Under the pieces are notes generated by a model. The model saw only the letters and a list, made by a program, of their open reading frames with translations. It made no database searches and was not told where the DNA came from. Of a DNA stretch of 41,544 nt, positions 1-8,399 are shown piece by piece. The position numbers and the translations under genes were made by a program. Source of the stretch: Lachnospiraceae bacterium (lineage in GTDB: Bacteria > Bacillota > Clostridia > Lachnospirales > Lachnospiraceae); NCBI GenBank assembly GCA_900753305.1, contig CAADYR010000005.1:1-41544 (forward strand), written 5' to 3'. Positions within the stretch are counted from its first letter, which is position 1. Every line of letters begins with the position of its first letter.

Positions 1-96
1 AATGAGCGTTAGTGAGGGGGAACATGCTTGCATGCTCATCCCGAACGGCGAATGGCGATCATGAACGAAGTTCATGATATAATGAGTGTTAGTGAG
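1..96. repeat. Direct-repeat/palindrome cluster at window start
   Basis: A 16-bp sequence at 1-16 (AATGAGCGTTAGTGAG) recurs at 81-96 with one mismatch. Between the copies is a perfect 9-bp inverted repeat, ATCATGAAC (58-66) and GTTCATGAT (70-78), with a 3-nt loop. No coding frame is convincing here. It looks like a small intergenic repetitive element, but its left boundary lies outside the window. Confidence 0.45.
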
Positions 97-159
97 GAAA
101 AGCGGCGCCAGCATAAATAACTGTCGTGCTGGAATCAAAACAGAGGGTGGAGAAAGAAA

Positions 160-1179
160 ATGAAATCAGCAAATGAAAAAAAGAGTGAAGCGTACAATCA
201 AATGTGCGTCAGGCTGGGATTACAGCCAGGCAGCGAATATGATGCATTTTGCGGAGTGATCAATGGATATGATGTGGTAGTATCTGTACCGGATAAACGT
301 TATCCATGTAATTTTACAATTATTACTTCCGCAGAAGGAACGATGCTTCTGGATAAGAAAATGTCCAAAGAAATCGTAAAGATGCACAAGGCGATCAAAA
401 CTGCAAAACAGACGGGCAGACAGATCCAGATAACTATGCAGTGCAGGGGATATAAGGATGTAGCAGATGCAGTTTATGCATCTGTAAATGGACTGGTGTC
501 GTATCTTTCGTCTCATGGGTTTGCACCATGTTGCAGCAATTGTGGACAACATAAGCAGACAGCAGATTATTTGGTGGGAGCAGGCAGTGTAGTGCAGTTA
601 TGTGCTGAGTGTGCCGATAATTATGGCAGTCGTCTGGCTCTTGATGATCAGCAGAAAGCAATGAAAAAGGACAATGTGATCGCAGGAGTTGTAGGTGCTT
701 TTCTGGGCTCATTGATCGGTGTGTTATGTATCATTGTTATTGGAGAATTGGGATATGTAGCAGCAATATCAGGAGTGGTAATGGCAATCTGTGTATTGAA
801 AGGATACGAGATGCTTGGTGGTAAGGCATCCAAGAAAGGAATTGTCATCAGTGTAATTATCATGCTGGTTATGACATGGGTTGGTGACAGGCTTGACTGG
901 GCGATTATGGTATATAGGGAATTATCACAGTATGCTGATGTAAATATTACCATATTTGACTGCTATAGAATGATACCGGAAATGTTGTCAGAAGGCTATA
1001 TTGATACGGCAAATTATATAATGAATCTGTTTATGATATACGTATTCCTGATACTTGGAATGGTGCCTACAATTAAAGGATTTATTAATGATAAAAAGTA
1101 TGAAAACAGAATGATCCATATTGGTGGTGCATATGCAACCCGGACGCCAATAAATGATGTACCGGAGGATATGCAGTAG
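160..1179 (+). CDS. Zinc-ribbon multi-pass membrane protein, function unknown
   Basis: A 339-residue protein I do not recognise as a named family. Residues 1-120 form a soluble N-terminal domain. A four-cysteine zinc-ribbon-like motif follows (C125, C128, C148, C151; spacing CxxC-x19-CxxC). Hydrophobic segments at about 174-196, 199-214, 227-243 and 285-303 predict three or four membrane helices. The start is supported by GGTGGAG about 8 nt upstream of the ATG. It is a single gene that converges on the next gene across a shared hairpin terminator. The architecture suggests a membrane protein with a cytoplasmic metal-binding sensor or scaffold domain, but this is inference only. Confidence 0.75.
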   Translation: MKSANEKKSEAYNQMCVRLGLQPGSEYDAFCGVINGYDVVVSVPDKRYPCNFTIITSAEGTMLLDKKMSKEIVKMHKAIKTAKQTGRQIQITMQCRGYKDVADAVYASVNGLVSYLSSHGFAPCCSNCGQHKQTADYLVGAGSVVQLCAECADNYGSRLALDDQQKAMKKDNVIAGVVGAFLGSLIGVLCIIVIGELGYVAAISGVVMAICVLKGYEMLGGKASKKGIVISVIIMLVMTWVGDRLDWAIMVYRELSQYADVNITIFDCYRMIPEMLSEGYIDTANYIMNLFMIYVFLILGMVPTIKGFINDKKYENRMIHIGGAYATRTPINDVPEDMQ

Positions 1180-1210
1180 GATAATGTAACAACAGAGATT
1201 AGTTAAAAAG

Positions 1211-1244
1211 AAACAGACAGGTATAAACGCCTGTCTGTTTTTTT
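1211..1244. terminator. Bidirectional hairpin terminator
   Basis: AAACAGACAGG (1211-1221) pairs with CCTGTCTGTTT (1230-1240), followed by a T run to 1244 and preceded by A residues. It sits between convergent genes and can serve both. Confidence 0.85.
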
Positions 1245-1716
1245 ATACAGTCTGATCAATTGCCGTAGCATCTGATGCGGTATTCTTTTGGGCACTGCTG
1301 TCATAAGTAGTGGAAGTATCATCTTTTTTGAGCAGATCATTAAGAACAGAATTGGTTATCGTGGATTTCTTTTCTGTCTTGTCCAGTAATTCATCCAGTA
1401 CCTTGTTGGAAATTTTTGTAGTAGATTTGGCAGTACTGTCATAAGTGTATTTATTTGCATGTGTTTTTTTCTTAGTTGTTTTGTCTGTTGAAGTCGAATC
1501 CTTGGAGGTATCTGTTTTGCTGGAAGTATCTGTTCTGGAATCTGAGTTTTTAACAGTTGAGTAATATGAATCCATTAATTTGTGGTAAGTACCACGTTTG
1601 ATCAAAGAAGCATCGCCCAGAGAACTATAGAGACTGCCAAAGGCAGAAGTCGGATTGCCCAGGGAATTATTGAAGAAACTGTTAATCGATGAAGATGTCC
1701 ATGAAATATTTGCCAT
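1243..1716 (-). CDS. Small Ser/Thr-rich protein behind a sigma-D-like promoter
   Basis: 157 residues, starting MANISWTSSSINSFF. The ATG at 1716 is chosen because AAAGGAGTG lies just upstream. An in-frame ATG 66 nt earlier would overlap the putative promoter. There is no signal peptide or membrane helix. The N-terminal third is Ser/Asn/Gly-rich (SLGNPTSAFGSLYSSLGD). The middle is a charged Ser/Thr/Lys/Asp stretch. The C-terminal part holds two copies of a loose repeat, ISNKVLDELLDK and ITNSVLNDLLKK, each near a TYDS(T/S)A motif. Upstream, TAAA-N16-GCCGATAG matches the flagellar sigma-D consensus. I infer a motility-regulon protein of unknown role; no flagellar gene is in the window. Confidence 0.75.
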   Translation of the reverse strand: MANISWTSSSINSFFNNSLGNPTSAFGSLYSSLGDASLIKRGTYHKLMDSYYSTVKNSDSRTDTSSKTDTSKDSTSTDKTTKKKTHANKYTYDSTAKSTTKISNKVLDELLDKTEKKSTITNSVLNDLLKKDDTSTTYDSSAQKNTASDATAIDQTV

Positions 1717-1741
1717 ATATATCACTCCTTTTCTAATAAGG

Positions 1742-1769
1742 CTATCGGCACAAGTACGCAAAAAGTTTA
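1742..1769 (-). promoter_or_regulatory. Candidate sigma-D (FliA/SigD) promoter
   Basis: On the minus strand the sequence reads TAAA (1769-1766), 16 nt, GCCGATAG (1749-1742). The known sigma-28/SigD consensus is TAAA-N14-16-GCCGATA(A/T). It predicts a leader of about 20 nt in front of the start codon at 1716. No good sigma-A promoter is seen for that gene. Confidence 0.6.
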
Positions 1770-1871
1770 TAGCAGAAAACACATTTTTTTCACATCTTGG
1801 ACAATTTTTAATAACAAATTTTTCCTATTATATGAAAAGATACTTATCACAGGAAAATTGGAGGAGGAAGC

Positions 1872-3563
1872 ATGGAGAACACATCAGATAATCAGGAAAA
1901 AGAGAAAAAAAGGCGTGTTGGAAGAAAAAAGCTTGTGGTCACCGTCATAGGAGTAGGAATGGTACTGACGTCAGCAGGAGTGGCGGGTACAATTTATTAC
2001 AGACAGACACAAAGCAGTACAACACAGGAAAACGGTGGACAGTGGGGACATCAGGGTGGCATGAATATGAATGATAATCTGGTAACAGCATCGGGAACTA
2101 CATCAATTGGCGTAGATGCTGTTACTTTTGCCATTGATTTTCTGGAAGATACGAGTCTGTATGTGGAGGAAGTCTATGTTTCATCAGGTGATGAAGTTGA
2201 GGCAGGTACGAAATATCTTAAGTTTACGGACGATAGCATAGAGGATGCCAGAAGTGAACTTGAAAGTACAGCCAGAGAGGCTCAAATCGCATATCGCAGT
2301 GGGGTCATTACAACACAGGAAAGCAAGATCGAGGCAAAATATACATATCAGCAGACATTGCTGGATGCACAGCAGGCACAGCAAGTCTATGAAGACACTC
2401 TGGCATCCCTGCAGGCAACGCTGGATGCAGCAGAAGATGAATATACACAGGCACAGGACGATTACAATGAGTATCTTTATAAAGTAGAAAATAATACTTT
2501 TTCAGAAGATTATGAGATAGAAACTAAGAAAACTGCATACGAGGAAGCGTATGATCTGTATGTAGACAGAGTTGAGTACTGGGAACTTACAGAGGATGAA
2601 CTGGATAGTCTGGATTCATCCTCAGCGTCCATGTCAGGCAGCAGTACAACGACGGTATCAACAAGTACAACATCTTCTGATTCAAGTGGGCAAGGCAGTG
2701 CAGGAGGTATGATGATGGGCGGTAATGCTTCTTCGCAGGCTGCAACCAGAGAGGAACAGGAAGCAAAAGCAGACAGACAGTGGATATTGAAGACAGTTGC
2801 GCTGCTGAAAGAACGTATGGAAGAAGCGGAAGAAGATTATGAACAGGCAAAAGAAGACTATGAAGATGAAATAGACGGAGCAGAATTAAAACTCCAGAAA
2901 CTGCTTAATACCTATGAATCCAAGCGAGAGGCTTATGAAGCGGCACAGATTACCTATCAGAAGGAATGTTTAAGTGCCAAAACAACTTATGAGACAACGC
3001 TTGCCAAGGGACAGACAGCGCAAAATGATTATGATACACAACTGACCAGTCTTTCAGAGTCTTTGGAGAAGCTGGCAGATGCCAAAGAAGAGGCTCAGGA
3101 CAATCTAGCATTGTTCGAATCATTGATCGGTGATGGATATCTGTATACAGACGAAGCAGGAACGATTCTGATGTCCAGGGCAGAAGCAGGAGAGGTATTG
3201 ACGGGAGACGATATTATTTTTGCCTATAGTAATCCTGATAAGATCACGGTATCCGTGGCTGTATCGCAGGATTCCATTGCACAGTTAAGTGTAGGTGAAA
3301 GTGCCATGGTCATGATCTCAGATTATGGCAACTATAGTGGCGTGATAGAGTCAATTAATCCGGTAGCATCTTCTGACAGCAGAACTTCAGTTACTTATAC
3401 CGTAGAAGTGGCTTTAGACGGGGATGTAAGTGCACTGAGTGCGAATCTGACAGCTACAGTTATTTTTGGTATGGATACAGATCATGCACAACAGGATGAG
3501 ACCGTGCAGATACAGACAGAAACAGAAGAAATGACACAGCAGGGAGGAAGCGAACATGAGTAA
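1872..3563 (+). CDS. MacA/HlyD-type adaptor 1, lacking membrane-proximal domain
   Basis: 563 residues, first gene of an exporter operon; GGAGGAGG lies 5 nt upstream of the ATG. An N-terminal membrane anchor spans about 21-43. A Met/His/Gly-rich patch is at 55-69 (GGQWGHQGGMNMNDN). A split biotinyl-lipoyl half motif (VEEVYVSSGDEVEAG) starts near residue 98. Long coiled-coil helices at about 125-240 and 295-410 are broken by a Ser/Gly/Met insert at about 250-292 that includes GGMMMGG. A beta-barrel follows to about 535. The protein then ends in a Gln/Glu/Thr tail, where the next two adaptors continue into a membrane-proximal domain. The family links an ABC or RND pump to the outside; in a monoderm it would extend into the wall. 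It overlaps the next gene by 8 nt. Confidence 0.85.
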   Translation: MENTSDNQEKEKKRRVGRKKLVVTVIGVGMVLTSAGVAGTIYYRQTQSSTTQENGGQWGHQGGMNMNDNLVTASGTTSIGVDAVTFAIDFLEDTSLYVEEVYVSSGDEVEAGTKYLKFTDDSIEDARSELESTAREAQIAYRSGVITTQESKIEAKYTYQQTLLDAQQAQQVYEDTLASLQATLDAAEDEYTQAQDDYNEYLYKVENNTFSEDYEIETKKTAYEEAYDLYVDRVEYWELTEDELDSLDSSSASMSGSSTTTVSTSTTSSDSSGQGSAGGMMMGGNASSQAATREEQEAKADRQWILKTVALLKERMEEAEEDYEQAKEDYEDEIDGAELKLQKLLNTYESKREAYEAAQITYQKECLSAKTTYETTLAKGQTAQNDYDTQLTSLSESLEKLADAKEEAQDNLALFESLIGDGYLYTDEAGTILMSRAEAGEVLTGDDIIFAYSNPDKITVSVAVSQDSIAQLSVGESAMVMISDYGNYSGVIESINPVASSDSRTSVTYTVEVALDGDVSALSANLTATVIFGMDTDHAQQDETVQIQTETEEMTQQGGSEHE

Positions 3564-5166
3564 GAAAAAGATAAATAAAAAGAAGAAGCTTCACATTCTG
3601 CTGTGGATCGCAGCAGTACTGATAATTGCAGGAGCAGCAGGCTATACCCTTTTCATAAAACCAATGATGGAACAGGAAGAAATTATATATAAGGAAAATA
3701 CAGCACAGTACGGTACACTTCAAAATGGGGTGACAGAAAGCGGTACAGTAGAGTTTGGGATAACCTCCCAGGTCTATGATCTGGATCTGACAACAGATGA
3801 CGATGATGATGACGATGATGATGAGGAGGATGAGGATTATCTTAAAGTAGAAGAAGTATATGTGGCAGTCGGACAGCGCATCACACAGGGTGATCCTGTG
3901 TATAAATTCACACAGAGCAGTATTGATAAGGTACGCAAGACGCTGACTTATGCCAGAACGGAAGCACAGATTGCTTTAAATGAGGCGCAGACACAGTATG
4001 ACGTAGGGGTATTGACAGCAGGGTTGTCCTATGATGAGACTATGCTGGCATCCTCACTGGCAGAGCAGTCTTATAACAATACGATCGCAAAGCTCTCGAA
4101 TGATCTGGCAGCCAAGACACTGGAAATAGAGCAGCTATTGGCGGATATTTATGATATCCAACTGTCTCTGGTGGATGATGACTACAGGGAACAGAGAGAT
4201 GATCTGAAAGAAGCATATGAAGATGCGATAGAAGATGTGGAGGACGCCAGCGAGGATTTTGTGACAAATCGTGTATCTGCAGCAGAAACATTCCGTGCAG
4301 CCAGAGATTCTTATGAGAAGTTTCTGGAGCAGTTCGACGAATCTAACGATGAGATACAGGATAAAGTTGATGAAATCTATGGGTTACAAAAGGAAATCCT
4401 GTATACACAGCAGTTGATGCAGAAGGATATTCTGGAAGCAAGTCAGAGTTATGAAAGCGATACACTGGATGGAAATATTGCACAGAATACATATGACAGT
4501 GATCTGACAGGCTATGAAAGCAGTCTGCAAAAAGCAAAAGAGGATCTGGAAGATGCACAGCAGTTATTGGATGATTTTGAGGAGTTCGTAGGGGATGGAA
4601 CTGTCTACGCTCAGGGAAGTGGACTGGTAACAGAAGTAGGATTTGATGTGGATGATTATCTGGAAAATGCAGGAGTTCTGGTTGCCTATGCCACAAGTGA
4701 TGCAATGACGGTATCTGTGGATGTATCCGAGGAAGATGTTGTTGCCATGAAAGTAGGAGACAGTGTGACTCTGGTCTTCACTGTGTATGAAGATGAAACG
4801 TATGAAGGTATTATCCAGTCTATTACGACAACAGCTACCAGCCGAGAAACTGCAACTGTCAGTTATCCGGTGGTGATATCCATACAGGGAGATACATCCG
4901 GACTTTATGAAGGAATGACCGCGGATGTGACATTTATAACAGAATCTACAGCTACAGATGTAGTATATGTTCCACGCAAAGCGATCGTAGAAGAAAATGG
5001 TAAGAGTTATATTTATAAAAAGTCAGGAGAAGAGTATATACTAAGTCCTGTTGAAACCGGATTTACGGATGGAGAAAATGTAGAAATTATCAATGGCTTA
5101 GAGAAGGATGAGACTTATTATATTGCAGGAGTGGCACTAAAGGAGGATAGCAATGGAGAAAAATAA
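3556..5166 (+). CDS. MacA/HlyD-type adaptor 2 with poly-Asp insert
   Basis: 536 residues with a Lys-rich start and a membrane anchor at about 12-34. At residues 81-94 there are nine consecutive Asp followed by mixed Glu/Asp, encoded by a GAT/GAC tract at 3796-3837. It lies exactly where adaptor 3 carries a Met/Ser/Gly insert, just before the lipoyl half motif (VEEVYVAVGQRI). Coiled-coil helices run about 125-345. The second lipoyl half, beta-barrel and membrane-proximal domain follow, with a family-typical SGLYEGMTADVTF and VYVPRKAIVEENGKSYIY. The start overlaps the end of adaptor 1 by 8 nt, implying translational coupling. The acidic run could bind divalent cations (inference). Confidence 0.87.
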   Translation: MSKKKINKKKKLHILLWIAAVLIIAGAAGYTLFIKPMMEQEEIIYKENTAQYGTLQNGVTESGTVEFGITSQVYDLDLTTDDDDDDDDDEEDEDYLKVEEVYVAVGQRITQGDPVYKFTQSSIDKVRKTLTYARTEAQIALNEAQTQYDVGVLTAGLSYDETMLASSLAEQSYNNTIAKLSNDLAAKTLEIEQLLADIYDIQLSLVDDDYREQRDDLKEAYEDAIEDVEDASEDFVTNRVSAAETFRAARDSYEKFLEQFDESNDEIQDKVDEIYGLQKEILYTQQLMQKDILEASQSYESDTLDGNIAQNTYDSDLTGYESSLQKAKEDLEDAQQLLDDFEEFVGDGTVYAQGSGLVTEVGFDVDDYLENAGVLVAYATSDAMTVSVDVSEEDVVAMKVGDSVTLVFTVYEDETYEGIIQSITTTATSRETATVSYPVVISIQGDTSGLYEGMTADVTFITESTATDVVYVPRKAIVEENGKSYIYKKSGEEYILSPVETGFTDGENVEIINGLEKDETYYIAGVALKEDSNGEK

Positions 5167-6799
5167 AAAGATTGCGATAGGTGCAGGATGCAGTGCTGCA
5201 ATACTTGCAGTGGCAGTTACGACGGGAGTTGTGGTCTGGAGAAACAATCATACTCAGGAAGTGACTTATCGTGAAACAACAGTAGAGTATGGAGACTTGA
5301 CTGTAGGGATCACCGAAGATTCTACAGTCAGTATCGGTACAGTGTCACAGACTTTTGATCTGGATATCAGTGCATTGGTAAGCAGTGATTCTTCATCAGG
5401 CAGCAGCCAGACTGATTCCATGAGTGGTGGAATGGGCATGCAGATGTTTTCTTTTGGAGAAAGCAGTTATACATCTCAATCACAGGAAATGGAAATAGAT
5501 TCTGTACATATTACGGTGGGACAGGAAATACAGGCAGGGGATGTCCTGTATACACTGACAGAAGACAGCGTAGAAGAAATCAGGGCACAATTAGAAGAGG
5601 ATGTAGAAGATACGCTGGCAGATTATCAGGCTTTGATGGTAGAACAACAAAAGTCGTATCTGACTGCAAAACAGGGATATGATACATATGTTTTGAATGG
5701 AAATCTTGCAGAACTTACTTATACCAAGGAATTGCAGGAACTTCAGGATAAAGTGGATGAAGCCGCAGAAGAATTGGAGGATAAGCAGAATCAGGTTAAT
5801 GAAAATCTGGAGAAACTGGTTGAATTACAGGACGAACTGACAAGTGCAAAGAAAGACCTGAAAGATGCGCAGGCAGCAGTGTCGGAGAATCACGATAATC
5901 GTTACAATGATCCTTATTATTATACAGTTTATCTGAATACACGTGATATGGCACAGACAATTGTGGATGAGATAGAGGACGATATTGAGTCTTTAGAGGA
6001 TGAAAATGAGACTTTACTGACAGAAATCGGTGAAGCTACCAGAAGCTGGAATGAAGCATGCAGAAATCTTGAATCAGAGAAACTTTCAGCCCGGCAGACA
6101 TTAGAAACAGACCAGTATTATTCTTCGGTAGCTTCTGAATGGTATAGCATTCAGACTACAAGTCTTGATAATGATAAACAGAATGCTTATAGCAGTTATG
6201 AAAGTGCAGTAAATAAGCTGGAGGAATTCAACAGTTATATAGTAGGAAATGATGTGATCGCAGAATATAGTGGTGTAGTAACCGAAGTACCATTGTCAGT
6301 AGGAGATGGTGTAACGAGAAATACCAGTCTGGTAACACTCTATGATGCATCGGATGTGACGATGGAGATTACTGTAAGTGAGGATGACTATGAATCAATT
6401 GATCAGGATGGCGAAGTAAATATATCTTATACTGCTTATCCCGATACAATATACAGTGGTGCGATCAGCGAAGTATCAGATGCAGAATATGACAGTGATT
6501 CCGGCGAAGTATATTATACACTTACGGTAACAGTACAGGGAGATGTATCCGGTCTGTACGAAGGCATGACTGGAGATGTAACTTGTGTAACAAAGGAAAC
6601 AAAAGAAGTTACTTATGTTTCTAACAGAGCAATATTCCGGGATGGAACCAGATCTTATGTTAAAGTGCGTGATGAGAATGGAAATATTATAGAAAAAGAT
6701 GTGACAACAGGCTTTTCAGACGGAGTAAATGTAGAAATCATAGAGGGACTGTCACAGGGCGATACAGTTCTGATCGAAAGTAAGGTGAGTGAATCATGA
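5153..6799 (+). CDS. MacA/HlyD-type adaptor 3 with Met-rich insert
   Basis: 548 residues with a membrane anchor at about 7-29. An insert at about 77-115 contains DSMSGGMGMQMFSFGESSY, followed by the first lipoyl half (VHITVGQEI). Long coiled coils run about 130-360. The second lipoyl half, beta-barrel (QGDVSGLYEGMTGDVT) and a membrane-proximal domain ending in NVEIIEGLSQGDTVLIES follow. It is closely related to adaptor 2 in the C-terminal third, consistent with tandem duplication. It overlaps adaptor 2 by 14 nt at its start and the permease by 4 nt (ATGA) at its end. Confidence 0.87.
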   Translation: MEKNKKIAIGAGCSAAILAVAVTTGVVVWRNNHTQEVTYRETTVEYGDLTVGITEDSTVSIGTVSQTFDLDISALVSSDSSSGSSQTDSMSGGMGMQMFSFGESSYTSQSQEMEIDSVHITVGQEIQAGDVLYTLTEDSVEEIRAQLEEDVEDTLADYQALMVEQQKSYLTAKQGYDTYVLNGNLAELTYTKELQELQDKVDEAAEELEDKQNQVNENLEKLVELQDELTSAKKDLKDAQAAVSENHDNRYNDPYYYTVYLNTRDMAQTIVDEIEDDIESLEDENETLLTEIGEATRSWNEACRNLESEKLSARQTLETDQYYSSVASEWYSIQTTSLDNDKQNAYSSYESAVNKLEEFNSYIVGNDVIAEYSGVVTEVPLSVGDGVTRNTSLVTLYDASDVTMEITVSEDDYESIDQDGEVNISYTAYPDTIYSGAISEVSDAEYDSDSGEVYYTLTVTVQGDVSGLYEGMTGDVTCVTKETKEVTYVSNRAIFRDGTRSYVKVRDENGNIIEKDVTTGFSDGVNVEIIEGLSQGDTVLIESKVSES

Positions 6800-8139
6800 G
6801 AATATCAGAATTATTAAGACTTGTATGGATGAACCTTTCACAGAATAAATTCAAGGTCGTTCTGACAGCAGTAGGCATTATTGTTGGTTCTGCTACGATC
6901 ATGATGGTACTTGCCATTGGTACAGGCGGTAAGCTGGAAGTTGCAGAACAGTTCAAGAATCTGAATGCCGGTGCGATAGATATCTCCTATGAATCCAATG
7001 CAACGGAATTTGGATCTTCATCTTCTGCTGGTGGCGGCTTTGGAGGTGGTCCTGGTGGAGGAGGTGGAATGCCCGGTGGTGGAAACATGCCTTCGGGTGG
7101 CGGAATGCCGGACTTTGGCATGGGCGGTGGTATGAACTTTGGTGATGATGACCGTATGAATCAGGAAAAGATCACACTCAGTACAGATGATATGGAAGAT
7201 CTGCTGGTATTTGTACCGGGAATCGCAGATGCTACAATCTCTTATACCACAACTGTAGATGTAGAAGGCGGGGAACTGGATTCTTCCAGCTCCTATACCA
7301 TAGCCGGAGTGAAGTACAATTATGCAGAAATGAGTAACATGACCATGTTAGTCGGGGATTTTCTCACGAAAGAAAATGATGAAAATAAAGAGAAGTATTG
7401 TGTACTTGGCTATACAGCGGCAAAGGAAATCTATGGAAGTGCAAGTGAAGCCTATGACAGTGTACTTTATATCGATGACAGACCATATGTGGTAAGTGGT
7501 GTATTGGATGAAATGGGCAGTGTATCATCGGGAATCAGCCCTGATACAGCAGTGTTTATTCCTTATGAAACAGGAATAAAATATATTACAGGAGATAATG
7601 TCAGCCCTACGATCACTGTGATCGCAGAGGATGTCAATAATGTAGATAATGTCATTGCAAATATAGAGACAGTGCTGGCAGACAGCTATGCCAATGCAGA
7701 ATTTACCATATCAGATGCAGGTACAAAGATGGAGGCTGCTTCTAAATCTAATGAAACATTACAGATGTTATTGATTGCTATGGCAGTAATTGTCTTTATT
7801 GTAGGTGGTATTGGAATCATGAATGTCCTGTTCGTATCAGTAAAAGAGAGAACGAACGAAATCGGTATTCTGAAGGCATTAGGCTGTTCCAAAAGAGATA
7901 TTCTGCTGGAATTTTTACTGGAAGCCTGCTTCATGAGTCTGATCGGAGCCATACTTGGCGTATTGTTGGCACTTGGTATCACACCTATTGTGGAGAGTTT
8001 GTCGGTACGGGTGGAATTATCCGTATCAGGGGCGGTGCTTTCACTGGCGTTTGGTGTGATCACCGGTACAATATTCGGTTTCTATCCAGCATATAAAGCG
8101 TCTACACTGATACCGGTTGTTGCTTTGAATCAGGAGTAG
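6796..8139 (+). CDS. MacB-type ABC transporter permease with Gly/Met-rich insert
   Basis: 447 residues. The MacB/FtsX topology is clear: one N-terminal helix (about 20-43), a large extracytoplasmic domain, and three C-terminal helices (about 325-350, 375-400, 415-440). The conserved NVLFVSVKERTNEIGILKALG motif that docks the ATPase sits between the last helices. The periplasmic-type domain carries an unusual Gly/Met/Pro insert at about 79-121, with GGGMPDFGMGGGMNFGDDD in its second half. It should work with the ATPase encoded at 9008 and the three adaptors as a mechanotransmission exporter for a peptide, lipid or drug. The substrate is unknown. Confidence 0.9.
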   Translation: MRISELLRLVWMNLSQNKFKVVLTAVGIIVGSATIMMVLAIGTGGKLEVAEQFKNLNAGAIDISYESNATEFGSSSSAGGGFGGGPGGGGGMPGGGNMPSGGGMPDFGMGGGMNFGDDDRMNQEKITLSTDDMEDLLVFVPGIADATISYTTTVDVEGGELDSSSSYTIAGVKYNYAEMSNMTMLVGDFLTKENDENKEKYCVLGYTAAKEIYGSASEAYDSVLYIDDRPYVVSGVLDEMGSVSSGISPDTAVFIPYETGIKYITGDNVSPTITVIAEDVNNVDNVIANIETVLADSYANAEFTISDAGTKMEAASKSNETLQMLLIAMAVIVFIVGGIGIMNVLFVSVKERTNEIGILKALGCSKRDILLEFLLEACFMSLIGAILGVLLALGITPIVESLSVRVELSVSGAVLSLAFGVITGTIFGFYPAYKASTLIPVVALNQE

Positions 8140-8145
8140 GCAAGG

Positions 8146-8328
8146 CACGAAACATGGATGGAAGAGTGACGAATTGTATGAGTTTCACAAATACCTGCTT
8201 ATGCATTTGTGAAATTCATGCAATTCTGTAACTGTGAGAAGGTGTTTCGTGTATGGTAACTATTCAGAGCCATGCAAATTGAGCATCGAAGATGCGGTTT
8301 TGCGCATGAGGTTTTGAATAGTTACCAT
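8146..8328. repeat. Two nested hairpin elements inserted within the exporter operon
   Basis: This lies in the 260-bp gap between the permease and the next operon gene. An outer stem CACGAAACA (8146-8154) / TGTTTCGTG (8243-8251) encloses a near-perfect 22-bp hairpin (8171-8192 with 8205-8226). A second hairpin follows directly: ATGGTAACTATTCA (8253-8266) with TGAATAGTTACCAT (8315-8328), perfect over 14 bp, with smaller inner stems. No open frame is present. It resembles a MITE-like or REP-like intergenic repeat. The outer-stem 10-mer GCACGAAACA also forms the terminator at 30553. Confidence 0.6.
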
Positions 8329-8399
8329 GTATGACCAATATATAGAGAATGAAAAGTAGTTTTAGGGTCATCACTGTATTATATTAAGAGGAGAAGGTT

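Noticed and set aside
220..552. Open frame antisense to the zinc-ribbon membrane protein gene
   Set aside because: No ribosome site, low-complexity Cys/Ile composition and complete overlap with a well-supported gene. The same reasoning removes the long antisense frames opposite typA, metE, dapA, dapB and pcrA.
2600..2760. Met/Ser/Gly stretch in adaptor 1 as a sequencing artefact
   Set aside because: Codon usage is varied and the reading frame is intact on both sides; similar inserts occur in neighbouring genes.
3556..3563. Possible frameshift splitting one giant adaptor into two
   Set aside because: Each frame has its own start, ribosome site and N-terminal membrane anchor. The overlap is typical of coupled genes rather than an error.
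7020..7150. Gly/Met block of the permease as a copper-binding domain
   Set aside because: Met-rich composition alone does not prove metal binding, and no His/Cys clusters accompany it. It is kept only as a hypothesis in the exporter finding.
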